Assembly (NCBI RefSeq): GCF_910592395.1
Contig: NC_088314.1
Coordinates: 19,676,070 to 19,740,069 of the forward strand
DNA length: 64,000 bases
Source of the DNA: Lineus longissimus
Taxonomy: Eukaryota > Nemertea > Pilidiophora > Heteronemertea > Lineidae
Reading direction: 5' to 3'
The position numbers and the translations under genes are program-made. This document shows positions 1 to 12,400 of this stretch, piece after piece. The stretch's first letter is position 1. Each line of letters opens with the position of its first letter. The notes under the pieces are model-generated. The model was not told the DNA's origin. It did not search any database and saw only the letters and a list, made by a program, of their open reading frames with translations.

Positions 1-276
1 TTACTAACGAAATACTGTGTCAAGCCAGTTGAGAGGAGCCTAGACAACAGGCTTATTTCAACTGTAACAGGTCTATACTCAACCCACCCAACTTAGTAAA
101 TTTAGTATATATCGGCAATTTAGATGTTGCTGATGGCACCAGGGGCAAAATCAACTGCTGACCGCAAAACTATCAAATGAATCATGATGTTTCTTAGCAA
201 CAAGCAAGTTTGAAATCGTGCCTTAGCAAATATTTGTAGTAAAGCTTTAAATATGATGATACATTTTATTTTGCAG

Positions 277-402
277 AGAACCGATTCGAATCCGTCACAC
301 TCATCGTATTCATCAAGCGATATGGCCCCGATAACACCCCCTGTTGATGAAGAGGCAGGATGCTTCAAGTTCTTGGTGCCTCACAAGCGCAACTCAAGGA
401 AG
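277..402 (+). CDS. ADP-ribosylglycohydrolase exon a (first visible)
   Basis: Acceptor TTTTGCAG ends at 276; donor GTAAGA starts at 403. It encodes 42 residues, Ser/Pro-rich then basic (SSYSSSDMAPITPPVDEE, then LVPHKRNSRK), likely a linker before the catalytic fold. Phase 0 on both sides. It is joined to the next exon only by phase and by the need for an upstream part, so this is the least certain exon of the gene. Confidence 0.65.
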
Positions 403-3400
403 GTAAGAATGACTTTCATTCATATCATGTTGATTATCAGAGGCCTGGGAGAAAGTTGAGGCCCTTGTGCTTCCTCTAGTCGTATTTAGAGAGGGCTATG
501 TGCCATGCTCTCCCAGGGGCTGCCATTGTGTCCTTCTTACCCCCCAAATATGCCCCTTTCCCCTAAAAGCAATCCTTTAGGTAATTACTTGATGTTCCAA
601 CCCAAAATCAAGAGTTAAAAAGCATTTTTTTCACCATTTGCTTCCTTGAGGCCCTCTTTTTTCCACAAAATAGCCGATCATAAAAAAATTTGGTCAATTT
701 TAAAGATCTGACTCTCAATTTGATGCCTTTTTGGGCAGAAGTTCTTTCTGCCTACCTTTTCCTTCAAAAGGTAACTGCCCTGCCCTTTTCTGATGCTGAC
801 CGAAGCACTAAAGTGTCTTCCTTCCTAGTAACCTTTACACATTCTGCAACGACAATGACTCCTTCCCCCCACCCTTAATCTCAGTTACTCAGTGAGATTG
901 CCCAGGGCAATTTATTCATAATGGCCTGCCATTACTGGGAACTGTCTGGGGATCACAGTTTATAGTCTGATAGCAACATTGGAGGAGGTTACCTAAGGAC
1001 ATTACATGGGTCAGTTCTGACACTTTTCAGAAGAGATGGAATTCCCCAATCAGTGCTACAACCTGAGCGTTCTGACCCAAACCAAAAATACATAAGGCGA
1101 GCTTATATTTGCTGGTGCCCATTTGTCATCTCGAAGCTTCAGGAGATGTTAGAGGCATGTATTCAAATACTTTGAAATGCATTGAAAAAACACATTCTTG
1201 CAACCAGCCTGTGTGCAGAGGAGCTTGAGAAAAATTCTTAGACATTGCATCATAAAACTCATTTATAGGCCACTGCATCTCCTCTGATAATTATTAGCAA
1301 TTGCCTTTCCGTTACTGGCAACTGTCTGCCATGATTTGGATACTAAGGCTGTGACAATAAGAAACGAGAGATGAGAGACTTCACTAGCAAGTCGGTTTAG
1401 CCTGCTAGGAACACCGTCATAATTTATGAGTTGATCGTCGGATAAAGGTCAAAGAAGCCATTGCCATGACAGACACTAAAGGTTACTCCCTCACAAGGTG
1501 GACCTAACAGGGCAATCTCTAAACCCTGCCATTTCTGGACCATTTCGCTACCGTCGACCTGCAGAGCAGTACACAACCCCAAAGCCTGACCCTGTGGCCT
1601 TTTTGGCTCATATCTCACCTCATATTAGTCCGTTTGGCTTAAAACCGAGATAAGATGGAACAGAATTTTAAAATTCTACACGCAGTGTTATCTGCTGCAT
1701 CTGTAGTGTACAGGCGGGCCTTGGAATAAGTCACATAGTCTGGCATCAGTGGCAGAATGGCCTCTCTGGTAAGAGCTGACCAGTCCCACCGCCATTTTGG
1801 CTAGAACTTGAGATCCTAAAGCAATAAGAATTCTTTCAAAACAAAGTGAATGTTAAGGGTGGGAGTCGGTTCTTTGTTTTCCCTGGAACACTCCCACCCT
1901 TGAAAGTGGCATTCACTTCTTTTTGAAGGAGTCTCGGTTGTCGGATTAGTTTGCGAGAAAGAACCTTGCTTATTTAGCATTCAATATCAGCTAATATGAA
2001 AGATGTCATGTCCCGATGTTTGCCAAGTGGACCAATTATGACTTGATATCATGTACGGCCTTGTCGTGTTCGATAATTATAGAAGATGTCTGGGTTCATG
2101 GTACCAAATGACTGTCTAGTTTAGACAGTCATGTGAGTCATCAGCAGATTTGAGTTGTCGGCCCTTGGCTTAATGCCCTGCCTGGTCATCGGAAAGAAAT
2201 GGGCTGTGCTACTGTGGCCCTTCCCCAACAAGCATAGGAGAGTTTGCCATATTGGTTGAGTTGTATGCCACCAGCAGATGTGAGTTGGTGTGAGGTGGGT
2301 GTTAACTGGAGCTTGCCTTGGCTGGCTTGTGGACTGTATGACTACGGAGCTTTCGCTTGATCATCTCCCACAGTATTCTTAGCATTGGCCAAGAAATCTT
2401 GCCATCAGCACCTGGGAGTTGATGAAAGTGTTGGCATCCCTTGCCTACAAGTCTCCTTACTTTTGGCTTGGCCATCAAGAAGAACAGTGATGGGTGCACT
2501 CTGGTCCTTTCTCATTGCTTTCCACTGTTCTTATAGTGTTAGTAGAGAAGTTCTGCCATTGACAGAGCTGTGTGTTGGCAAGACATTGGTCTTCCTCACT
2601 CCAACTCTTATAGTGTTGGTGGAGAAGGCTCCATTGTCAAAATTGTGTGTTGGTAAGACATTGGTGTCCCCAGAGATCGATTTTCGTGCCTTCAGGCCAA
2701 GGACTTCACCTTCCCTAATCGAGTCATTATACACCCCATTCCAGATTTGTCTTGCTGGCTGCATCTTAAGCCTAGCTCATACTCTGATGCAGGGCCATTG
2801 GCTTCTGCCACATGATCAGAGTCTCCACTCCAATGTAAGCCTAGCTCTGTACATCAGAATCCAGATTTTCATTGGGCGTATGATACTGATGGCTGTGTTA
2901 TAGTATAAATTCAGCTCGATTTCTCTTGTAGTAGAATCATTGCCTACAGAAACAATATCAGTAGGTTTCCGATTCTTATTGGCATGGATTATGTTGCCGA
3001 GATTGTAATGTGACGATTACGATATTGCCCACGTCTGTTGACTGACTGACTCATCTGTAGCCTCCTGCAAAAGCCCGTAGCTACTGCCAACACTGGTGGC
3101 CACTCTCCACAATTTGTAGATCATAACACAGGTGCTTGAGCATACTAGAATCATGGCGGTGGTTGTCATTCAACCTCTGTAAGCAGGATACCTCTCTATC
3201 AAGGATAGCACTTATCAGTCCCGAGGGTGTCCCTAATAGAGAGGTTCTGTTGCACATAGTATTGGTGTATGTTCTTGTTTGTAGTTTGTGCATCACAGAT
3301 GTGTCTGGTTGATTGATAATTTTGTTTATTAACTCTGGTATTTTCCTCCACCTGTGATGACATGCTGTCGTAAAAGTCGCAGGAGATGTGGCGTTATGTA

Positions 3401-6400
3401 GCGTACACTAAAAGCAATCATAACTCAGGTCAGCGAGAAAAAATTTACACACGCTATTAAGTGATGCGTGTATTATTGGTAATTCTGGGGGCGGCTAAAG
3501 CTATTATGTCTGTGTGTCCATTAGCGCCTCATTGATCAAGAACAAAGCTAGCCAAACGTGACTATTTGTCTTTGCAGTGTGGCTTGATAGTCGCCTGTGA
3601 TATTATCGGGATTTTATCGTGATTTTATCGTTAATAATGGGATTGGTTGATTGTCTAATGTTGATTGAGTACTCCTGTATTGTAGACCTGGAAATATCTG
3701 TGTGGGTTGTAAACCTTGGAACGCTCCAAAACCATGAAACCACCCCAAGTGGGAGTGGGAGGGATGGTCCCCCCCCCCCCCAACAACAACCGGCCCTTTC
3801 AAAGCATTTGCTGAACTGGATAAACCATGAAACCACCCCAAGTGGGAGTGGGAGGGATGGTCCCCCCCCCCAACAACAACCGGCCCTTTCAAAGCATTTG
3901 CTGAACTGGATAAACCATGAAACCACCCCGAGTGGGAGTGGGAGGGATGGTCACCCCAACAACAACCGGCCCTTTCAAAGCATTTGCTGAACCGGATAAA
4001 CCATGAAACCACCCCGAGTGGGAGTGGGAGGGATGGTCACCCCAACAACAACCGGCCCTTTCAAAGCCTTTGCTGAACTGGATAAACCATGAAACCACCC
4101 CAAGTGAGAGTGGGAGGGATGGTCACCCCAAGAACTACCGGCCCTTTCAAGCATTTGCTGAACTGGATAAACCATGAAAACACCCCAATTGGGAGTGGGA
4201 GAGATGGTCCCCCCCCCCCCAACAACAACCGGCCCTTTCAAGGCATTTGCTGAACTGGATAAACCATGAAACCACCCCGAGTGGGAGTGGGAGGGATGGT
4301 CACCCCAACAACAACCGGGCCTTTCAAAGCATTTGCTGAACTGGATAAACCATGAAACCACCCCGAGTGGGAGTGGGAGGGATGGTCACCCCAAGAACTA
4401 CCGGCCCTTTCAAAGCCTTTGCTGAACTGGATAAACTGGAGGCTTACTTCACCCACATGAAAATGTTGCTCGAGGCGGGTGAGTAGGATCTAATAGGGAT
4501 GCAACTCGCTTTACTCGATGATTTAAGCGAGCCTCGGAGAGGTGGTTGTAAGAAGTGTTCATCCTCCCCTGCATTTTGGATAATTTTTGCCAAATACCAC
4601 AAAGCAACAATTTAACTGGAAATGAAAGCAAGGAATAAAAAAAAAAAAATTTCATTTCGTGAGTACATGTAGAATGAGGTTAGTATTAATTTGAAATGGT
4701 TTTTGGGACAAAACTTGCTGCGCGTTTATCGCCAAAAGCTGGGGTGTTGTGATTGTAAAGAACAGCCTCCACGCCCACTGGAAGTGGTCTTAGATTGATA
4801 AAACTTCTAGGAAATTCCATTGACTTAGGTAAAGCTTGCCATGGGCTATGTAAGTTCAACTTTGTGGGCAGATTCTAGGAAGCTGATATAATAACCATGA
4901 CATCCTGTAACCATTGTTGTTGACATTTTATCCTTCTAATAATTGAGACTCTTTATGATGAGAACGTTTGCGATTTCTAAGGCTCGTTCGTTAAATTGGG
5001 TACATTATCGCAATTTTAAAGTTCATTCAGCGGTGTATTTTTTGCCTTATCTGCCTTAAAAGGAACATTATGGTTGATTTAAAGTGTAATCTTAACCAAT
5101 TTGGAAACACATTTGAGTAAAATATGAGTAAAAACTCTTCAGAAGTGTCAATATATGGACATTTATTTCTTTAATCAGGGCATTTTGGGACACAAGCCCG
5201 TTGTTCTGCGTCGTTAAACGAGGTACTCAGCTGCGCAAGCGGTGTTAGCAGCAATGTTGCCGTTAAAGTCCTTACGCTACTATATTGTTGATGAATTTAC
5301 TGAAGAGATAACGCTTCGTTGAGCTAATGCTGGCAATTGTCTCAATGTGGATTAAACTTTGCCAGTACGATATTTATGGGCATGGTCCACCAGGGTTGAA
5401 TGGACATCTTTCTTGAAAGAACAAATATGAGCCACTATTCCATTTATCGCCTTCATTTCCTGCGATGTCTCTAAAGCTGAGCGCACACGGGCAACAAAAT
5501 GACAGCGAAACTGAAAACAAATGTTTTCAGGTTTTTTGTCATTTTGTCGCCCGTGTGCGCTTAGCTTTAACGCCTGCTTGTCGGAGTAAACAACCTATCT
5601 CCCAATTCGTCACCCAACAGCATGTGACAAGAACATACATCGAGATTAAGCCATACTCAAAGGACGGCTGCCGAGATGAAAGATGTCCGATTACATATTG
5701 CTCTTCCGTCAACTCCAAAAAGGGTCAGCAAAATATCTCTCAAAATATCCCCGTTTGCCATTTAGGTTCATTTGAGATTTATAGCCTACAATACTTGTAT
5801 TTGCCCTTGCTGGCTTATGTCCAACCGACCCCCATGAAACCATTTGGGTTGGATGATCTTCGCTTGGGAAAAAAAGGACGATTCTGAGGGTAGTAATAGC
5901 AATTCTTCTAATTCCTGGCCGAGGGAGAGAAAATGTGATGTATCTTCCGACGTGTAAAGTACTATCAAATGTTATGGGCCTCTGTCGCCCCTGAGGTGAC
6001 TTTGAGGGGAAAAATCAGAGGTCGGTAATGTTGGGGAGAATGTTGGGGAGTCTTTTTCTGTACGTGTGAACAACCCTATTTTGTTGTATCAAATGCATCA
6101 GATGTTGTCCCTTGGCTATCTGCTTAAACATATGATGGCTTTGAGGCCAACATCAAAGGCATGCAGATAATGTTGGAGAGTCATTTTCTGGGTGTAAACA
6201 GTCCCATTTTGATGTTACGCATCTAATATTGTCCCTTTCACTCTGCATAGACATATGACTTTTACGACCTCAATGGCGGGTAATGTGCCACGTTAATGGA
6301 TGCTTTGGCTTACTGATACAGGTAACCGGAAGTGATATAATGGGAGGGTAGCTTGGGTTGCAAGGGATACCTGCATGGTGCCTGGGGCATGGTGAACAAC

Positions 6401-9400
6401 AATGATACTGACTACGTGTCCCTTCTGACTTTAAAAAGCTTTATATACCCATTTTTCCTACTCCATCCCCTACTCTAACAATATCTATACTACAGTGGAA
6501 CCTCCCTTAGTGGACACCCCCTGATAAGGACAACCTCTCTATCAAGGACACTAGTTTTGGTCTAAAATTGGTTGTTTCCATTCAATCTGACCTCTTTTAT
6601 CAAGACACCTCTCTATTAAGGACAGCACTTGTCGGTCAAAAGGGTGTCCTCAATAGAGAGGTTCTACTGTAATAGGATAATTGGATAGTATTGTATTCAC
6701 CTGTCATAATCAGCTGATGAGTGCTGGAGGATAGTATCTATCAGTATTGCAATTCCCTGTTCATGGTTCTTTGGGAGTAATCATTATCTGCCATCCTAAG
6801 TCAAATCCTATGAGGAAAATTTTGTCCACCACTGTCAGTTTCCGATTGAAAGTAATGACAATTTTACCTATGTGACTTCTGAAGATGTGATTTCGACATG
6901 TTACAAGTCTGTCTGGCATAATGGTGTCTAATTGGTAATATCTCGCTGGGTCTTCTTTGTGATTTTGACAACCAGGAGTTATAATGGGAAGAGAAGTCAG
7001 TCATGGGGATGCTTTGTCTGAACTGTCAAAGATGCCGTATTAATTTTGTATCCAAGTCAACTAAGGTAAAGTGGTTTTGAGATGGATCTCGCCAAAGATA
7101 CTTTTGGCCGACCCCTTGTCACTAAATTGTAATAGTGTCATCACAAATTTAAATGCTACACAGCCCTGGGCAGCCGGTGCCATAGTTGACCGGCGCCATA
7201 GTTGACCGGCGCCATAGTTGACCGGCGCAATAGTTGACCGGCGCCATAGTTGACCGGCGCCATAGTTGACCGGCTTTAGTTGACACCGTGAAAGAGCATT
7301 GGTTAGGCCTACCCTAATGATAATCTACAATTACCTGTATCTCTTGGTAAATGTGATCTGGTCACATTCCTGAGTTGAACAAGTACCTTTGGCCGGAACG
7401 ACATGAAAAAACACTTTGCAATCTGTGGAACTCAATGGTTTTTGCGTAAAGGAGAGTGAAGAAGCCTTATTTGGCCGTATTCACTGACTGCTGCAGCGAC
7501 GTGGACATGAGGCAGAGACTTGACATGGAGATTGGATCTCCCAGGGGACGTCGACACCACTCAGAATACTTCGACTTCGCCTCTAGCATGAAAATACGCA
7601 TCACTGTGTTTCTCGGTCTGCCCCAGTTTTGCCAATTTCATTTCATTTTCAATATAGAACCCCTCATCATAAAAAAAGTTGCAATGCGTCGATCCGCAGC
7701 CTTCTGCATAAAAAAGAGACTTCAAATCAATTTGAGTTTCAAGGCAGCGGAATTGCCCATTACAGCGAGTCAAATTTAGCCGAAGGTTTTGAATCCAATT
7801 TATTTCTCATTGATTTCCGTGAGTTTTGTTTCATTGCTTGCGGCAATGAAAGATACATTAAAACGCAAAAATTTCACAGGCATTTTATTTTTGCAGATTA
7901 TGCAAATAACTTGACTGCAAAAAAAATAAATAAAAATAAATTGTGAAAATGCATTTTTTTGTTTGGAAAGTGAAAGAAGTTCCGTTATCGGCAAAAATTA
8001 AAAATGTGATTTTGAAATTTTTGATAAATTTAGCGAATCCCAGAAATGAGGAGTCACACACATTTTTGTGGTTTACAGTACAATAAAATTCACAGACATT
8101 TTGTTGAAGTGGCATATCATCAACATTTCACATGTTTCAGCGATGGCTTTGTGCGGTGAAAAGTGTGAGATGTTGACAATGCGCCTTTTCATCAATGGTA
8201 CGAGAGTCTGTTTGTTTGTCTTAAATTCATTGATATTGTGTCGAAGATGTAAATCGTCAGAATTTTATAATTCTCATTTAATAAGCAAACAAGCATTGAC
8301 GAAATATGAGAAATTTCTACGATTCGCCTCGAGGAGAAAACACTGCACTGCGTGTGGCTATGGAAGATAATATCAGATTGTGTGTCTCTGTGACTTGTGT
8401 GTACTGAAGGCGTGGGAAACTATACTGTGCGATTAAGGAATAGCGCTCCTCATTCAGGTTAAAAATAGCTCAGAAAGTACATCATGACGGCCGATATGAC
8501 GTCAAGACTTGAAATTGATGCCAAGTCTGTGACGCATAGAGCAGAAATTGAGATTGTTGCGTTACGAGTGCTGAGCGCTATTGATAGCGAACTCCCACTG
8601 GAAACAAGATCAAGGACAAACCTGAATCTGTAAATGCCTTTTAAACAATTGAACTTGCTATATTGAATTCAAAAACCAATCAATGTCCATGAGATGGCAA
8701 CATTCTGCCATTGTTTATTTTCCAAGGGTAAGTTGGCCATCACTTTGAAATGTTTGTTGAATTGTGGTTTCCACTTTTAGATAATCAAGCCGAGGCTTTG
8801 ATTTCTGAAGGCCATCATTTGATTAAACTTCTCAATAGATCAGTTATATCTAATTTGCTTTTCCGGGAGTAGAGAATCATTCTACATCTAAACGTGATTT
8901 GTTTGTTATTTGAGACTTCATTGTTTTGCTGGGGGCCAAAGCCCACGGCTTATTTCATAAGATAATTCATAGTGACTCATTTCAACCAAAACCTCAGCTC
9001 CCGCCTCAGTGTCAGTCTACATTTTATCTCAACTCCCTCGCCAGATTTGTGAAAACAGCATGAATACCTCCAGTTCGGTATCAAGTCCTTAAACAACTCT
9101 CAATTTGGTGAGCAATAGAACCCTGAAGGGTTAAACAGAACACCTAATGAATTACGTCCCCTTTGACTATCTAATGAGGTTGTTCAGCGCTCATAACTTA
9201 TACCCATCATCTCCTACAATGACAATAGGAGATGATTATCCCTACGGCAACTGCAACATTACCCAGAAATCGTTGTAATGATTCCGCATCCTTTGATGTT
9301 TGTAGTTTGAACCGCAGGCGTAGAGCAGAACAATCGTACGTTCGTCCTTTGTTTATTATAGGATTCTTGCCTTTTCGAGGCCGCGCAACAAGGCTTATGC

Positions 9401-12400
9401 ATCAAATAAACTTGGTTTCCATGGTTATGACAACATTATTGCTTTATTGGAGGTGAAGTAAGGTCGATGATTTTAGACACTTTTTCGCGAAGTAAAATGA
9501 TGGTGCAACCTCGTACCTAAATCTGGCTCCGTGCCTGGCATCGATCTATTTTCAAGGTCATGAAGGTCAAATGTCATAAATTTAACATCTGATTAGAACT
9601 GTGACACGAAGTTTGATCCATTCAGCATAATTCTGTTAGTGTCAGAGACATTTACATTTTTCAACAGTTGGGTGTGGTTGGTCATTGATATAACTCTCAG
9701 ACCACAGTAATAATCTATCCATGAAGTTCTGAGGGTCACTGTCTGGATGTTACTGCATGCTTTTCCTTTCTCATCCTCATCTTGCACCAGAAGATCCACT
9801 TTTCTGCCTTAATGTTCCTTCCACGAGATGCCTCCCATCTCTAATTGAGTGGCGTCATTTTAATGGAAGTGAATTTCTCCACTTGAATCAAGAAATAAGT
9901 GGCCGATTAGTTCCCAGGGGAGCCTAGAAAGCTTTCCATCAACCAATTTCAGTAAAATTCATTCAGATGATGTTTCAAAATGAAAATGTTCAGAAGGGTT
10001 GTGTGCAAGTAAGATACATCTTCTGTCTTAGCCAAAACATGTTACTCAACTTTAAAAGTATCAAGAGCATCTCAAAACACCCAGTAGTTGATGAAAATGG
10101 CAGAAAGACATTTCCTTCAGTTAATACAAAGCCGACGTCAAAACCTTATAAAGAATATGTCGGCCACATTGCGTTTCTTCCTGTTCTATATCCCATGGCG
10201 ATGGATGCGTTGTAAGCATTATCCAATCACCATCAAGTTTTTCCTCGGCGATTGCCAGCAGTATTAGCAACAATTGAGTTGTTGTTCCAGCCCCAATACT
10301 ACGCTTATCTCTTCGGAGTTATTCTTTAGATTTCTCTCCGTTAATTTCCTGTGATGATGTCTTCCCGTATCGTTGACTATAGTGCGGCTGTGAAAATGTC
10401 TTGCCTGAAATTGAAAGATTCTTGCATAAAAACGTTATTTTTTCATTCGAAAATTGTGCTTGAATTTGAAACTTTGAATGGCGTGAGTATAAATTTCAAC
10501 GGTGCAATTGTGTAGACAGATTCACAAATGCCATACATGCCAAGTTTCAGCAGATTTTGTGATTGTTACTGCACTATGGTAGTGTGTATTCATATTTACC
10601 AGGACCACAAGAAAATACACATAAACTGCTTAGGCCCTTGGTCTCCTTTCCCATACTACTCATATTTCTAATTTTTAACAAAACGGTATATGCCTTTTAG
10701 CAACGATCTAAGTTTATAAATTTGGAAGGATATTATCTCTAATTATATCATCACTTTGGACTTTGTCAATCACCCACTCACCAATTATGCAAAGGTTCAA
10801 CTTACAATCACGTTTGCATCGACAGTAACCTCTCAGCCCTCTGGCATATCTTAGCACTTTTACATTTGAATTTGTTTCACGAGAGACATCATAATCGTAA
10901 ACTAATCGACCATTATCGTTTGTGCGAATAATAACGCTGGAGCAGATCCTGGTGTTTTTATGACAGTACCGCTGAATGCGGGTGCTCGCCTACAGTTTTG
11001 CGGAAACTGTTCATTCATAAATTTCTTTGTGATTTGTTTCGTACAGCATGAACCAAGATATTTCCTGTGCGTGGGTGCTTTGCGCTATTATTAGCCGATG
11101 CCATTTGGAGTAGCAAGGTTTTTATATATTGCCGCAACCAATAATTTGTTTGCAGATGATGTGTCGTTTTCTGGGCTTTTTTCAACATTAATTAATCTTG
11201 TTTTGAAAAAGTTTGCAAGCCTGTCTACTTGGTTCTTTTTCTCGTATTGTAAACTCGATGTGTTCGGGAACGATTTCTTTTTTGCAAAGTTCATCATCTC
11301 CCGACTTCCTAAAAAAGTTGTTGTTTTGTCAAAGAAGACACAGTAGTGTTGATAGCTAGTCCCAATACTACTCAAGTTTTATTGATATAAGACCGGTTAC
11401 GAATATTCAATTGAAGGTAGATGTTAATTAAGCACATGGTTGTGCAATACCATTCAACATAGACACTGGGTTGGCCACACATAGTTGTCAGATGGACGTG
11501 GCATCATGTTCCACGTTGGCTCCTGTTTTGATTTTGTAGCAATATATCAACTTTGCTTCTGGATTCAGTCAGAATCACAAATCCGAAGAAGTGTGTCGGA
11601 GCAGGTACTCCCCTCCCTATCCTCTTGTCATAGCCCTATCTTCCTTTATAAAGTCAAAGTCTTGTTACACCATGAAATGAAGCCATAGGAGTGATGGCAC
11701 AGATCGTATCATAGACGAGGCCGGCTTATGAAATATCAAACCTTCTTACTTTGCTGGGGAGAAACAGCTTGCAGAGGCTAAAAAAACATCAGTCTAAGGA
11801 AAATATGAATACAGCCCTTGTGTTTGATCCTTGCCACCAAATCATATTCCGATATTCTCTGGCCTCAGAAAGCTTAATATCGCAGGTTGACAGTTTTTGG
11901 GTCCACATATCCCCGGGTGAGGATACTAAGTAAATTATGCCTGAAGGGCAATTTTGAAATTCTTTTACCAAAAATCTCTCATAGTGGAAGACATTACAGA
12001 AGATGTAACTTCTGAGTTAATCATGTAACAAAAGGGAATAAATGAGTGAAGGGGCTTTCCCAAGAACGCCATAGTGAAGTTCTGATATTATTATCGCACG
12101 GTGGCTGATTGCAACTTTGCTTGTGGTGTAATTCTTCTGAATTTTTGCACATTACATTCGTGTTTGTAAGATTTTAATATCTTCCTTGTGTATATATTTG
12201 CAGGGCTCTCTGTTGCATAATAACCCGACACTTCTTGACCATATCATTGGCACATTCTATGGGAACTGCGCCGGCGATGCCATCGGACTGCTGACAGAGT
12301 TTATGGATAGAGAAGAAGCACACAGGGTAGGTTAGTTAAGTTGAAGTCGGCTGGGCTATTGCCTGAGATGCAAACGGCTCATCCGACCGGAACTTACCCA

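Larger units (their letters stand above)
403..12203. other. Intron 1 of the glycohydrolase gene (11.8 kb)
   Basis: No convincing gene. It holds palindromic repeats (1791-1955, 5468-5571), a tandem array (3731-4436), dispersed CTCTCTAT-family copies (3174-3254, 6493-6671), a diverged direct repeat of about 130 bp (6040-6260), a diverged 70-bp direct repeat (2530-2670), and a 16-bp microsatellite inside a dispersed repeat (7160-7400). I recognise nothing in 403-1780, 4437-5464 or 7441-12185. Open frames there lack splice-supported or family similarity. Confidence 0.7.

Noticed and set aside
3603-4456. Minus-strand open frames repeating MVSWFIQFSK
   Set aside because: By-products of the minisatellite; frame shifts between units at the poly-C runs.
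7456-8370. Cluster of open frames of 60-107 codons on both strands
   Set aside because: Overlapping, AT-rich, no domain similarity, no splice-phase support within the glycohydrolase intron.
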